Below, piece after piece: positions 1 through 8,057 of a stretch of DNA of 45,070 nt. Position 1 is the stretch's first letter. Each line of letters starts with the position of its first letter. The notes beneath the pieces were generated by a model, which was not told the origin of the DNA, made no database searches, and saw only the letters and a list, made by a program, of their open reading frames with translations. Source of the DNA: an uncultured Lachnospiraceae bacterium. Its GTDB lineage: Bacteria; Bacillota; Clostridia; Lachnospirales; Lachnospiraceae. The position numbers were made by a program, and so were the translations under genes. The stretch covers positions 1-45,070 of the forward strand of contig CANQCY010000014.1 of the NCBI GenBank assembly GCA_947591245.1, read 5' to 3'.

Positions 1-1
1 G

Positions 2-496
2 AGCGGGAGACGGATTTTGGAAATGTCTGCGGCGGATGCGCTGGCGGGAAAGCTGTTTCCGCTTATGAAGCTGATCACGCCGAATCTGCCGGAGGCGGAA
101 TTTCTGTTGGGCAGGCGCGTTTCATCGGATGCGCAGCGGGAACAGGCGGCGGCGGAACTTGCGGAGAGATATGGCTGTTCGGTTCTGATCAAGGGCGGAC
201 ATAGCGCGGGCAATGCGGACGATTTATTGTATAATCAGGAAAATGGCAGCCGGACGTGGTATAGGACGGAGAGGATTTCAAATGATAATACGCACGGAAC
301 AGGCTGTACGCTGTCGTCTGCGGCAGCATGCGGACTGGCTCAGGGAAAAACGCTGGAAGAGAGCGTCCGGGAAGCAAAGGAATATATTACCGGTGCGATT
401 CGGGACGGTATGAACTTGGGAAAAGGAAATGGGCCGTTAAATCATTTTTGGAAGATGGGAGGCAGCAGAGCTTATGGCACAGAACATAAAATATAA
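2..496 (+). CDS. thiD: Hydroxymethylpyrimidine/phosphomethylpyrimidine kinase, C-terminal part (cut by window edge)
   Basis: Phosphorylates HMP and HMP-P in thiamine pyrophosphate synthesis, in the cytoplasm. The frame is open from the first bases, so the 5' end lies outside the window; about 165 residues remain of a family usually near 265. Visible ribokinase-fold marks are TPNLPEAEFLL, IKGGH, the anion-hole/catalytic segment THGTGCTLSSA and the ThiD-typical C-terminal GPLNHF. The last 23 bases overlap the next gene, suggesting cotranscription. A bifunctional ThiD/ThiE or a pyridoxal kinase-like paralogue cannot be excluded without the N-terminus. Confidence 0.9.
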   Translation, partial: SGRRILEMSAADALAGKLFPLMKLITPNLPEAEFLLGRRVSSDAQREQAAAELAERYGCSVLIKGGHSAGNADDLLYNQENGSRTWYRTERISNDNTHGTGCTLSSAAACGLAQGKTLEESVREAKEYITGAIRDGMNLGKGNGPLNHFWKMGGSRAYGTEHKI

Positions 497-1223
497 GAAA
501 TCATCATTAAAGGATGACGCGTCTATTTATAAAAAGAGAGATGAGGATGAGTCGGAGAAGAGCAAGTGGAGTAAGATGGACATGAGGCAGCGGTGGACGC
601 ATTTTAAAACGTATTACCTCCGTTTTGTTGTGATCGGATGCATTGTACTGCTTTTGGCGGGATTTTTCATCTATCGGGACGTGCTTCACAGGACAGAGGT
701 CATTTACCGGTGCGCGCTGATTAATGAGGTCGCAGCAGAGGCTCCGATACTGGCGTTTGCAGATGGATTTCTGGAATCAATGAATATTGATACGGAACGG
801 AATGATGCGTCTTTTCATTTGTACTATACGAACAGCGAGGCGGCGGAGAAAGTAGGCGCGTCGCTGTCGTCGGATCTGACTCATGTGTCCTCGTTGATTT
901 ATGCCGGGAAGCTGGACTCGATGATAGCTGGCCAGAAAGACTTCGACGGATATTTAGAAAAAGACTTTTATACCGATCTCACAGAGCTTCTGACCGACGA
1001 ACAGCTGGCGCTTATAAAGGACAAGCTGTATATTCCCGATGTGCCGGAAAATACAGAGAAGCGCCCATACGGGGTATACTTGGATGGAAACGAAGTATAT
1101 GGCCGCATCTTTGAAATGGGCGGCGGCATGGTTGAAAAGCCTATTTTCGGCGTTATGGTCAATTCACAAAATAAAGAGGCTTCACGCCGGCTTTTGTATT
1201 ATCTGTTTCCGATGTTGGAATAG
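474..1223 (+). CDS. Single-pass membrane protein of unknown function
   Basis: I do not recognise a family. The 249-residue product has a charged cytoplasmic N-terminus of about 44 residues (KKSSLKDD, KKRDEDESEKSK), one transmembrane segment near residues 46-68 (FVVIGCIVLLLAGFFIY) and an extracytoplasmic domain of about 180 residues. The start ATG lies inside the end of thiD with a GGAGG 11 bases upstream, so translation is probably coupled. The extracellular part contains repeated acidic stretches (DFDGYLEKDFYTDLTELL), resembling the small membrane proteins that follow extracellular binding-protein folds in Clostridia, but that is only an impression. Confidence 0.7.
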   Translation: MAQNIKYKKSSLKDDASIYKKRDEDESEKSKWSKMDMRQRWTHFKTYYLRFVVIGCIVLLLAGFFIYRDVLHRTEVIYRCALINEVAAEAPILAFADGFLESMNIDTERNDASFHLYYTNSEAAEKVGASLSSDLTHVSSLIYAGKLDSMIAGQKDFDGYLEKDFYTDLTELLTDEQLALIKDKLYIPDVPENTEKRPYGVYLDGNEVYGRIFEMGGGMVEKPIFGVMVNSQNKEASRRLLYYLFPMLE

Positions 1224-1243
1224 CAATTGTAGCGTTAATAATA

Positions 1244-1360
1244 ATGGCTGCCTTTGCTGTGGTTTTTATTGATGTATATAAAATATTAAAATTGGTAAAT
1301 CATGAGACAGATGTTGATGTCATTGAATTTGATAAGTGTGTTTTACCATATAAGAGGTAA
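1244..1360 (+). pseudogene. Short open frame encoding one membrane segment; probable C-terminal remnant of a membrane protein
   Basis: Just after the previous gene a 38-codon frame reads a hydrophobic helix (IMAAFAVVFIDVYKIL) followed by a charged tail ending VLPYKR. The same frame is open further upstream, back to about 1175, but it has no ribosome binding site and no convincing start. I read it as the tail of a lost membrane protein; a genuine small membrane protein is the alternative. Confidence 0.25.
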
Positions 1361-1454
1361 TTATGGAAAAGGAAACATATGACAGTTGACAGACATAAAG
1401 CATATGTATTTTAATAGTCGTCAAGCGCTTTTTACGAAAAAATAGAAAAAGGGG

Positions 1455-1483
1455 TTGACATTTGATAAAAGTGCGCATATAAT
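1455..1483 (+). promoter_or_regulatory. Strong sigma-A promoter for the amt leader
   Basis: TTGACA at 1455-1460 and TATAAT at 1478-1483, both perfect consensus, with a 17-base spacer. Transcription would begin near 1490, about 107 bases before the amtB start, and run straight into the hairpin at 1504-1531. Confidence 0.85.
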
Positions 1484-1499
1484 GGCATATGTAAATGAC

Positions 1500-1541
1500 A
1501 AAGGCGTCAGGTGATTTCAATCACTTGGCGCTTTTCTTTTT
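1500..1541 (+). terminator. Intrinsic terminator/attenuator in the amtB leader
   Basis: A 12-bp stem (1504-1515 with 1520-1531, two G-U pairs, loop TTCA) is followed by TTTTCTTTTT. It lies only about 15 bases after the predicted transcription start and about 55 bases before the amtB start, so it can act only on the amtB leader itself. This is the layout of an attenuated nitrogen gene; the rest of the 1224-1596 gap holds only the membrane-protein remnant and this promoter. Confidence 0.75.
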
Positions 1542-1596
1542 GCGATTATTTCAAGGGAGTGTTTTAGAATCGCATAAATAAAGGAAAGGTATGGTG

Positions 1597-3360
1597 ATGT
1601 ATATGGACATCGTAACAGGATTACAGGAAATCGTTGAGGAGGCAAGCTCGCAGGTTGGTTTCGGCATCTGGTATTTGATCGGGGCAGCGCTTGTATTTTT
1701 TATGCAGGCAGGCTTTGCCATGGTGGAGACCGGATTTACGAGGGCGAAAAACGCAGGCAATATTATTATGAAAAACCTGATGGATTTTTGTCTTGGCACA
1801 ATCGTATTTATGTTTCTCGGATACGGGATTATGAACTCGGAGAATTACTTCTTTGGCGTGATCGGAATGCCGGAGTACCAGATGTACACGGATTTTGCAG
1901 GATTTGAATGGAAGACGTTTTTCTTTCAGCTCGTATTTTGTGCAACGTGTGCGACGATCGTTTCGGGGGCAATGGCAGAGCGTACAAAATTCAGTATGTA
2001 TTGCCTGTATTCGATCATTATAAGTGCGATCGTGTATCCGATCGAGGCGGGATGGACATGGAACGGGCAGGGATGGCTTTGCAAACTTGGCTTTATTGAT
2101 TTTGCGGGTTCCGCTGTAATACATATGGTGGGAGGCATTACCGCTTTGGTGGGCGCAACGATCCTTGGAGCGCGAATTGGCAAGTTTGACCGGCACGGCA
2201 AACCGAAGGCGATTCCGGGCCACAATATTACGATCGGCGCGCTGGGCTGTTTCATTCTTTGGTTTGCATGGTACGGTTTCAATGGCGCCGCGGCGACAAG
2301 TGTTGAAGAGATGGCAAAAATTATGGCGACGACGACGATTGCACCGGCGATTGCCACGACCGTCTGTATGATATTCACATGGGTAAAATATGGCAAGCCC
2401 GATGTTTCTATGTGTTTGAACGCCTCTCTCGCCGGTTTGGTCGGTATCACGGCAGGCTGTGCAAATGTAGATGCGATCGGAGCGGCAGTGATCGGAGCGG
2501 TGGACGGACTGCTTGTTGTATTTGGCGTGTGGTTTTTAGATAATAAGCTGAAAGTGGATGATCCGGTAGGAGCGGTGGCCGTCCACGGATTTAACGGCGC
2601 ATGGGGTGCGATTGCCGTTGGACTGTTTGATTATCAAAACGGGCTGTTCTATGGCGGCGGATTTCACCAGTTGGGGGTACAGCTGCTCGGCGTCGTATCA
2701 ATCGGCGTCTATGCAGCGGTTGTTATGGGCATTGTATTTTGGGCAATTAATAAAGCGTTTGGGTTGCGTGTGACTGCAGAAGAGGAAATTCTCGGACTCG
2801 ATTCGACCGAGCATGGACTGCCGTCAGCGTATGCCGATTTCATGCCGGCAGGAGAGCGTTTCTATGCCGATTTGGAAAGCGGCGGCAGCGTTGCGGTCGG
2901 AAGCGTGCCGGCAGAACGCGCCGTGCCGGTGACGGAAGTGACGCCGGCAACGAAAGCGCCCGTGCCGAAAGATTCCGCTTCTGTACAGGAGAATGGCGAT
3001 GGCGCAAAGATCAAACGCGTTTCGATTATATGTAAGCAGAATAAGTTTGAAGAGCTGCAGGCGGCTCTGAACGAAATCGGCGTAAAGGGCATCACGGTCA
3101 CCCAGGTGCTGGGATGCGGTACGCAGAAAGGAAACGCTGAGTATTATCGTGGCGTGCCGGTAGACTTTACGCTGCTTCCGAAAATCAAAGTAGAAGTCGT
3201 AGTAAGCGCCGTTCCGGTAGATGAAGTGGTGAAGGCGGCGAAACAGGCGCTTTACACAGGCCATATCGGGGATGGAAAGATTTTTGTATATGATGTGGAA
3301 GAGGTCGTTAAGGTGCGAACCGGTGAAACCGGGGTTGACGCGCTTCAGGATGATGACTGA
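1597..3360 (+). CDS. amtB: Ammonium transporter fused to a C-terminal PII domain
   Basis: Conducts ammonium across the cytoplasmic membrane; the fused PII domain presumably gates the pore from the cytoplasm. Residues 1-400 are an Amt/Rh channel with about 11 membrane segments and both pore histidines (IHMVGG and AVHGFNGAWG). A Pro/Ala/Val-rich linker (about 425-470) leads to a complete PII domain (471 to about 572) with T-loop GTQKGNAEYYRG and C-terminal signature GDGKIFV. The position of GlnB Tyr51, the uridylylation site, appears to be Val (RGVPV instead of RGAEY), so control is probably by nucleotides and 2-oxoglutarate. ATG 1597 is chosen because it sits 7 bases after AAAGG; ATGs at 1591 and 1603 are also in frame. 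Confidence 0.93.
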   Translation: MYMDIVTGLQEIVEEASSQVGFGIWYLIGAALVFFMQAGFAMVETGFTRAKNAGNIIMKNLMDFCLGTIVFMFLGYGIMNSENYFFGVIGMPEYQMYTDFAGFEWKTFFFQLVFCATCATIVSGAMAERTKFSMYCLYSIIISAIVYPIEAGWTWNGQGWLCKLGFIDFAGSAVIHMVGGITALVGATILGARIGKFDRHGKPKAIPGHNITIGALGCFILWFAWYGFNGAAATSVEEMAKIMATTTIAPAIATTVCMIFTWVKYGKPDVSMCLNASLAGLVGITAGCANVDAIGAAVIGAVDGLLVVFGVWFLDNKLKVDDPVGAVAVHGFNGAWGAIAVGLFDYQNGLFYGGGFHQLGVQLLGVVSIGVYAAVVMGIVFWAINKAFGLRVTAEEEILGLDSTEHGLPSAYADFMPAGERFYADLESGGSVAVGSVPAERAVPVTEVTPATKAPVPKDSASVQENGDGAKIKRVSIICKQNKFEELQAALNEIGVKGITVTQVLGCGTQKGNAEYYRGVPVDFTLLPKIKVEVVVSAVPVDEVVKAAKQALYTGHIGDGKIFVYDVEEVVKVRTGETGVDALQDDD

Positions 3361-3404
3361 CGTCCGATAGGGTTCAAAGTCAAGAGGGTGTCCCAAAAGC
3401 CATG

Positions 3405-3434
3405 AGGCGGCTTGAGGGGCCGCCTTCTTTTTTT
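3405..3434 (+). terminator. Intrinsic terminator after amtB
   Basis: Stem AGGCGGC (3405-3411) with GCCGCCT (3419-3425), 7-base loop, followed by a run of T. It closes the amtB transcript. Confidence 0.85.
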
Positions 3435-3561
3435 GGTTGCCGGGATGTGTTTTGCGGGGGCGCTTCGGAATACAAAAAGGCGGGAAAAAGAAAAAGCTTT
3501 ATTTTTTTGTTTTGATATCGTATAATAAGAATGAATTTTGGGTTGCAAGGAGGATCGTGGG

Positions 3562-4926
3562 ATGAAGGAATTAGTATGGAATGATCGGTTTAATATCGGC
3601 ATTGAGGAGATTGACCGGGATCACAGAAGGATTTTTTCTACGATAAATAAGATGATCCAATTCGACGACTATGATACAAAGGGCGAGTGGCTTTGCGTTC
3701 AGAGCATCAAGTATTTCAAACGGCATGCGGAGGAGCACTTTGATGCGGAAGAAGAGTATATGCAGTCGATCGGGTACAGCGATTATGAAAAGCACAAGCG
3801 CCTTCATGATGATTTCCGGTATAAGCTTCTGCCGGCCTTGGAGCGCGAGCTGGCGGAGGAGTATTATTCGCAGATGGCGGTGCGGCATTTTGTGGGGATG
3901 TGTGTCGGTTGGCTGTCTAGGCATATTATGATGGATGACCGCGCGATCGTGGGAATGGCTGCGAGCAAATGGGGCGACCTCCGCCCGGAGTCTGAGCTTA
4001 TGGATCTGAGCCAGACGGTTATATTGCTTATGCAGGAGACGTTTGGCATCGTGTCTGAGCTGATCAGCTCGTTTTATGGTGGGGAGAATTTTGGCGAAAG
4101 CATCGCCCTCCGGCTGAATTACCGTTCTGCAAACGGGGAGAGCCGGCAGGTATTTTTCATATTTGAGAACTCGCTGCTCGTGGAGAAGATGAGCGACGTA
4201 CTCGGGATACATCTGGACAAGATGAGCAATATTGTCGTGAATGCTGCGAGAAACCTTATCACGCAGTTTATGAGCCGCCTATACCGGTACGTACCGAACC
4301 TTGACCTTCGCAAGCTGGAGAAGGAAAGCGTTATGACGGAAGAGCAGATGATGGAAATATTCCAGGACGGCTGCCCCCAGTACAGTATGCTATTTGATAC
4401 GGGGATCGGGTACTTCGCGTTCTGTATCATTACTCCCCCGCCGCCGGAAGGGGAGGAATTGCCGGCGCTGGATGAGGAGGAGATCGCCGAGAGGATCTCC
4501 GAGCATCAGGACGAGATGGCGAGCCGCAAGAGGGTGCTTGTGGTGGACGACTCCAGCGTGTTTGTGGAAAGCATGAAAAAATTGCTTGGAAGCGAGTATT
4601 ACATAACGGTGGCATATTCAGCCTATACAGCGATTAAAAGCATTGTCTTAAACAGGCCGGATTTGATTTTGCTGGATTATGAGATGCCGGTCTGCGATGG
4701 CAGGCAGCTGCTTGAGATGCTGCGTGCGGAGCCGGAGACGAAAGATATACCGGCTATCTTTTTGTCGGGACGGGGCGACAGGATGAGCATCCTAAACGTC
4801 ATGAAGCTGAATCCGGCCGGATATCTGCTAAAGTCGATGCAACCGGAAGAGATGAAAGGGACGATCAGAGAGTTTTTTGAGAAACAGGCGATTCAGGAGC
4901 GGATGAGGGAGGAGAGGGGGCTTTGA
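3562..4926 (+). CDS. Bacteriohemerythrin - CheX-like domain - response receiver protein
   Basis: A 454-residue cytoplasmic three-domain protein, probably an oxygen- or iron-responsive signalling protein. Residues 1-130 are bacteriohemerythrin with all expected diiron ligands in place: EIDRDHRRIF, EEHFDAEEEYM, HKRLHDDF and RHIMMDD. Residues about 140-305 resemble the CheC/CheX phosphatase fold (LALRLNY-type strand, IVVNAARNLI helix), a weaker call. Residues 323-440 are a receiver domain: VVDDSS, phospho-acceptor Asp372 in LLDYEMP, and LLKSM for the conserved lysine. There is no output DNA-binding domain. ATG 3562 follows AAGGAGG by 8 bases. It is a single-gene unit between two terminators. Confidence 0.85.
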   Translation: MKELVWNDRFNIGIEEIDRDHRRIFSTINKMIQFDDYDTKGEWLCVQSIKYFKRHAEEHFDAEEEYMQSIGYSDYEKHKRLHDDFRYKLLPALERELAEEYYSQMAVRHFVGMCVGWLSRHIMMDDRAIVGMAASKWGDLRPESELMDLSQTVILLMQETFGIVSELISSFYGGENFGESIALRLNYRSANGESRQVFFIFENSLLVEKMSDVLGIHLDKMSNIVVNAARNLITQFMSRLYRYVPNLDLRKLEKESVMTEEQMMEIFQDGCPQYSMLFDTGIGYFAFCIITPPPPEGEELPALDEEEIAERISEHQDEMASRKRVLVVDDSSVFVESMKKLLGSEYYITVAYSAYTAIKSIVLNRPDLILLDYEMPVCDGRQLLEMLRAEPETKDIPAIFLSGRGDRMSILNVMKLNPAGYLLKSMQPEEMKGTIREFFEKQAIQERMREERGL

Positions 4927-4986
4927 ATATATCCGCAGGAACCCCGGCGGGACGGATACCGCCTGCGCATGGCGCCGGACATTATT

Positions 4987-5061
4987 TCATATCAGATGAT
5001 GCGCCCTAGTCTGGCGGCATACTGATATTTTTACCAGATTTTCTCCTACAATAATACTCAT
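4987..5061 (-). pseudogene. Truncated 5' end of a gene with a strong ribosome binding site
   Basis: On the minus strand AAGGAG lies 8 bases before ATG 5061, opening a 24-codon frame that begins MSIIVGENLVKI and then turns into an unlikely sequence before TGA. The opening resembles the start of ABC-transporter ATPases, but there is no Walker motif before the stop. I infer the start of a gene cut off by a deletion or rearrangement. The rest of the 4927-5271 gap holds only this and the terminator at 5120-5152. Confidence 0.3.
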
Positions 5062-5119
5062 TGCACATTCTCCTTTACATGTTTTTCTCACAACTAACAT
5101 CATAAAAAATTGTGTGATT

Positions 5120-5152
5120 GGGAAGAGGTTTCGGCTTCTTCCCTTTATTTTT
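5120..5152 (+). terminator. Intrinsic terminator
   Basis: Nine-bp stem GGGAAGAGG (5120-5128) with CTTCTTCCC (5135-5143), one G-U pair, then TTTATTTTT. It lies about 190 bases after the hemerythrin gene and only 20 bases before the next open frame begins, so it may have belonged to a gene now lost. Confidence 0.7.
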
Positions 5153-5271
5153 GCCAACAATAATTTTACGCTAACAATCCGGATCCGGATTCATTTCGGT
5201 TTATAGATAAGGGAAACAAATATTCGACGGATTCGCAGAAGGCGTACACCGGGATAGAACCTGCAGATATT

Positions 5272-6687
5272 GTGTATCAGGATGTGAAGTATGAAAATGA
5301 AGGAACAAGAAGGGTGAAAGGCGGGTATATTGCAATACCTTTTAGCAACGGTACCGATGGAGGAGAATTGTATCTTCAGGAAAGAAGGGTGACAGGAACA
5401 CATGCGGTCCACGGTACGGTTATGGGGATGAGTGAGTATGAGTATGAAACCATTGAAAAAGATTATGAGTATAGAGATACCGAAGCTAAGGTTCAAACCG
5501 AGGCGGTTATGGATGTTGCTGATTATTTAATATCAACATACGGTGATAGCAGAAAACCGTATTTTGATAATTTATCAGAGATACAGAGATGCTTTGGGAA
5601 GGAATGCCTTTATTACGGAGTTTATGTTTTTGGTGATCAGAAAAGGAGTACAAAGAGGCCGTATTACAGTCTTGCGAGCGCCGGCCATGTAGATCTGGAT
5701 TTTTGTATCTTAAGCCCATATTATAGATTGGGAAATAAAAGCATGCTTGTATCACAGTTATATCCCATGATATATGACTCTTTGGGCTTTCCGTTTGTTA
5801 TGTGGAAGGTTGCTGAGAGGCTTGACAGTACGGTGAGCGTCAAGAGATCCGCTGAAGCCCACTATAGCATTGATGTAACGTATCATGGCGAGACCAGGCA
5901 TTATGGCGGCGCCGGAGTGGGAGGGGGACAGGGGATTTATGCCGATCAGGTTAAGTATTGGTATTCCTTTGACGGTTCTGCCGATGATGCATATATGAAG
6001 CGCAGCCTAAAAGATGTTTCATCAATGATCCGGGAATATGGCGAACTGAAAGTTATGGAGGAACCTGCGGATGAGCCTGAGCTTACGATGGAATCTATTC
6101 GTGAGACTGTTGGCAAAGAAGGAAGCTATGTAAAGATTACGATAATAAGCTCGGGCTTTGGCGCAAATACGACCGGATATACGTTTGTGTATGATGATGA
6201 AAATAAGGGCGGAGGCATCGGACATTTTTCAAATGCGTGGTATGACGGGAGATACTTCAATAAATGGGAATATTATTTTCCGGGAGCCGAATTTGAGGAT
6301 ACCGTTAAAAGGGTGTCGCCCAATATTGTGATGAAGGACGTAAATATTAAACTGCCTGAGGATGGAAAAGCTTATTATTACGGCGCTTCGCCTATAGATG
6401 AGATAGATCGGTATAATGCTGAAACAGGCCGATGGAGCGGATTTATGGAATATCGCTATGACTCGCAAAGCCGGACATGGAAAGCGGATATTCTTAACCG
6501 TATTTGCTATCGTGGCGATAATGGAACTCAACGGATAGACGACCAGAATTTTATTGACGCCTGTACAATTACAATGGACGAGGCGCTTGCGATGAAGCTG
6601 GACGCAAATACGAATAAAGCGCCTTCAAGTTATTATATTTATGATGGCTTGACAAGTCCCGGAACATATTTCAGTGAAGGGAACTAA
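5272..6687 (+). CDS. Hypothetical protein lacking a normal 5' end (probable truncated gene)
   Basis: Unrecognised 471-residue product rich in Tyr, Asp and Gly (SEYEYETIEKDYEYRD, YDSQSRTWKAD), with the look of a secreted or cell-surface domain but no signal peptide. GTG 5272 is the first possible start and has no ribosome binding site. The frame stays open upstream to 5164, just after a TAA, and that stretch (DPDSFRFIDKGNKYSTDSQ) reads like real protein. The true N-terminus therefore seems to be missing, removed at a junction beside the terminator at 5120-5152. Its bases look more AT-rich than its neighbours, which fits acquired DNA. It may be a non-expressed remnant. Confidence 0.55.
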   Translation: MYQDVKYENEGTRRVKGGYIAIPFSNGTDGGELYLQERRVTGTHAVHGTVMGMSEYEYETIEKDYEYRDTEAKVQTEAVMDVADYLISTYGDSRKPYFDNLSEIQRCFGKECLYYGVYVFGDQKRSTKRPYYSLASAGHVDLDFCILSPYYRLGNKSMLVSQLYPMIYDSLGFPFVMWKVAERLDSTVSVKRSAEAHYSIDVTYHGETRHYGGAGVGGGQGIYADQVKYWYSFDGSADDAYMKRSLKDVSSMIREYGELKVMEEPADEPELTMESIRETVGKEGSYVKITIISSGFGANTTGYTFVYDDENKGGGIGHFSNAWYDGRYFNKWEYYFPGAEFEDTVKRVSPNIVMKDVNIKLPEDGKAYYYGASPIDEIDRYNAETGRWSGFMEYRYDSQSRTWKADILNRICYRGDNGTQRIDDQNFIDACTITMDEALAMKLDANTNKAPSSYYIYDGLTSPGTYFSEGN

Positions 6688-6707
6688 TTTTAGGAAATGA
6701 GAAACGG

Positions 6708-6749
6708 AAAAAGGAACAGAGCCCGAATGGAGTGTTGGACCCTGTTCCT
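6708..6749 (-). terminator. Intrinsic terminator of the beta-helix gene
   Basis: Read on the minus strand, a stem of up to 12 bp (GGAACAGGGTCC with GGGCTCTGTTCC, two G-U pairs, 12-base loop) is followed by TTTTTCC. One arm and the loop are the same 24 bases found in the unrelated locus at 12897-12920. Confidence 0.75.
6714..6737 (+). repeat. 24-base exact repeat, copy 1
   Basis: Identical to 12897-12920 over 24 bases, with similarity reaching about 12 bases further upstream. A match of this length is not expected by chance within 45 kb. Here it forms part of a transcription terminator; in the other copy it is coding (RTEPEWSV) and the same frame could be read here. Confidence 0.8.
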
Positions 6750-6759
6750 GGAAGAAATA

Positions 6760-7983
6760 TTATTCATTAAATTCAATCTTTTTGTAGTGGCGATCGCTTT
6801 TGGCGATATACGCAATCTCGCGGTTGTTGATAGCAGCATATCGAAACATGGCGTTGCTGCCAAGCGTGTTGTTTTTCATGCTATCGAGCGAAGCGGGAGA
6901 AAAGCTGGAGTATGTGGCGGGGTAGTTGATATCGGCGTCGGTGCGGTTGCCTAATGCATAAATCGGAAGATATACGCGGTCAAACGTATTCTCGCTGACG
7001 ATCGGGTCAATGACGCCGCCGCGCATAAAAATACCGAATTTTTCATTCTGAATATTCGTGCCGTTCCAGCCCTTCACCATATCGATTTTATTTCCGCGGA
7101 TCACTGCGTTTTTCCAGTTCAGCATCATGATCGGGCTCTGTACGCTGTTTGTAAATGTACAGTCGAGCACCTGAACATTCGTGTGATATTTTCCCGGTGA
7201 ATAGCGGTGCGTGTCGATGCCCCGGTGAAGATCGGTAAAGGTACAGTTCTGAATCGTTAAGTTGATGTTCGGCGTTTTGTCAAATTTGGAGTAAGCGCCG
7301 TTAAATCCGTCAGTTTTTTTGTCCGGCGTGTCAATGTTGATAGCGCAGCGCTCGCCGTTTAGGTTCTTGGAAAACGAGCAGTTCTTTATCGTCACGTTTT
7401 TGGAGGCGTCCACTTCGATAAAATGTCCGTCCCGCAGGTTGTAGAAGGAGAGGTTTTCGATCGTCACATTCTGGCAGTGGGGAATGCGGATCGCTGCGCT
7501 TTTGTTGCATTTGCCCAGATTGATTTTTACGGTTCCCTGACCGACGATGCGGATGTTTTTCTCTCCGTTATATTTTCCGATGACGCCTTTTTTATTAATT
7601 CTTGATCCGCGCACGCACTCAAATAGGACATGTCCGGCTTTGAGCGCTTTGGTGTGGGAATTGTCTGTCTTATTTAATACGACGCCGTCTTTCAGTATGA
7701 TTGTGACGTTTGACGGTATAACAATGGCGTTGGTCAGATTGTAGGCGCCTTTTTTCAACGTCAGCGTGCCGCCTCCCTGGGTAGACATATAGTCAAGGTA
7801 TGAGCGGATTGTCAGATAATGCTTCGTATATTTGTTATATGCCGGTGAGGCGGTGTATTTGTTTTTGTACGGCTTGGAGCTGGCGCTAAGCGTAAAGTTC
7901 TTTTTTGCTTCCGCCTGTTTTGGCGCGCAGAAGCAGAGCGCTAAGCTGAGAACGGCAAAGAGCAGCGTAAAAATTTTTTTCAT
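6760..7983 (-). CDS. Secreted right-handed beta-helix protein (pectate-lyase-like fold)
   Basis: The 407-residue product starts with a clear Sec signal peptide (KKIFTLLFAVLSLALCF, cleavage probably after AEA). The mature part is a parallel beta-helix: repeated turns such as NVTIENLSFYNL, NVTIKNCSFSKNL and NLTIQNCTFTDL, and the hallmark opening in which a sequence of strands follows TLTLKKGAYNLTNAIVIPSNVTIIL. Such proteins are usually carbohydrate-active (polysaccharide lyases or hydrolases), but I cannot place catalytic residues, so the substrate is unknown. ATG 7983 is chosen over upstream in-frame ATGs because GGAGG lies just before it and the signal peptide begins there. It has its own terminator. 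Confidence 0.8.
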   Translation of the reverse strand: MKKIFTLLFAVLSLALCFCAPKQAEAKKNFTLSASSKPYKNKYTASPAYNKYTKHYLTIRSYLDYMSTQGGGTLTLKKGAYNLTNAIVIPSNVTIILKDGVVLNKTDNSHTKALKAGHVLFECVRGSRINKKGVIGKYNGEKNIRIVGQGTVKINLGKCNKSAAIRIPHCQNVTIENLSFYNLRDGHFIEVDASKNVTIKNCSFSKNLNGERCAINIDTPDKKTDGFNGAYSKFDKTPNINLTIQNCTFTDLHRGIDTHRYSPGKYHTNVQVLDCTFTNSVQSPIMMLNWKNAVIRGNKIDMVKGWNGTNIQNEKFGIFMRGGVIDPIVSENTFDRVYLPIYALGNRTDADINYPATYSSFSPASLDSMKNNTLGSNAMFRYAAINNREIAYIAKSDRHYKKIEFNE

Positions 7984-8057
7984 ATTCAATTCCTCCATTT
8001 TATGTGATTTAATATTTATAACGTCACGGTTAAAAAGCGTTTTGCCCCTACCGGATG

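Noticed and set aside
1484-1545. ANTAR-type antiterminator in the amtB leader
   Set aside because: ANTAR targets need two adjacent stems with hexanucleotide loops having A at position 1 and G at position 4. Only one stem with a TTCA loop is seen, and the transcript before it is too short for another.
6697-6954. An 85-codon plus-strand open frame
   Set aside because: It runs antisense through the beta-helix gene and its terminator, has no ribosome binding site and its protein resembles nothing.
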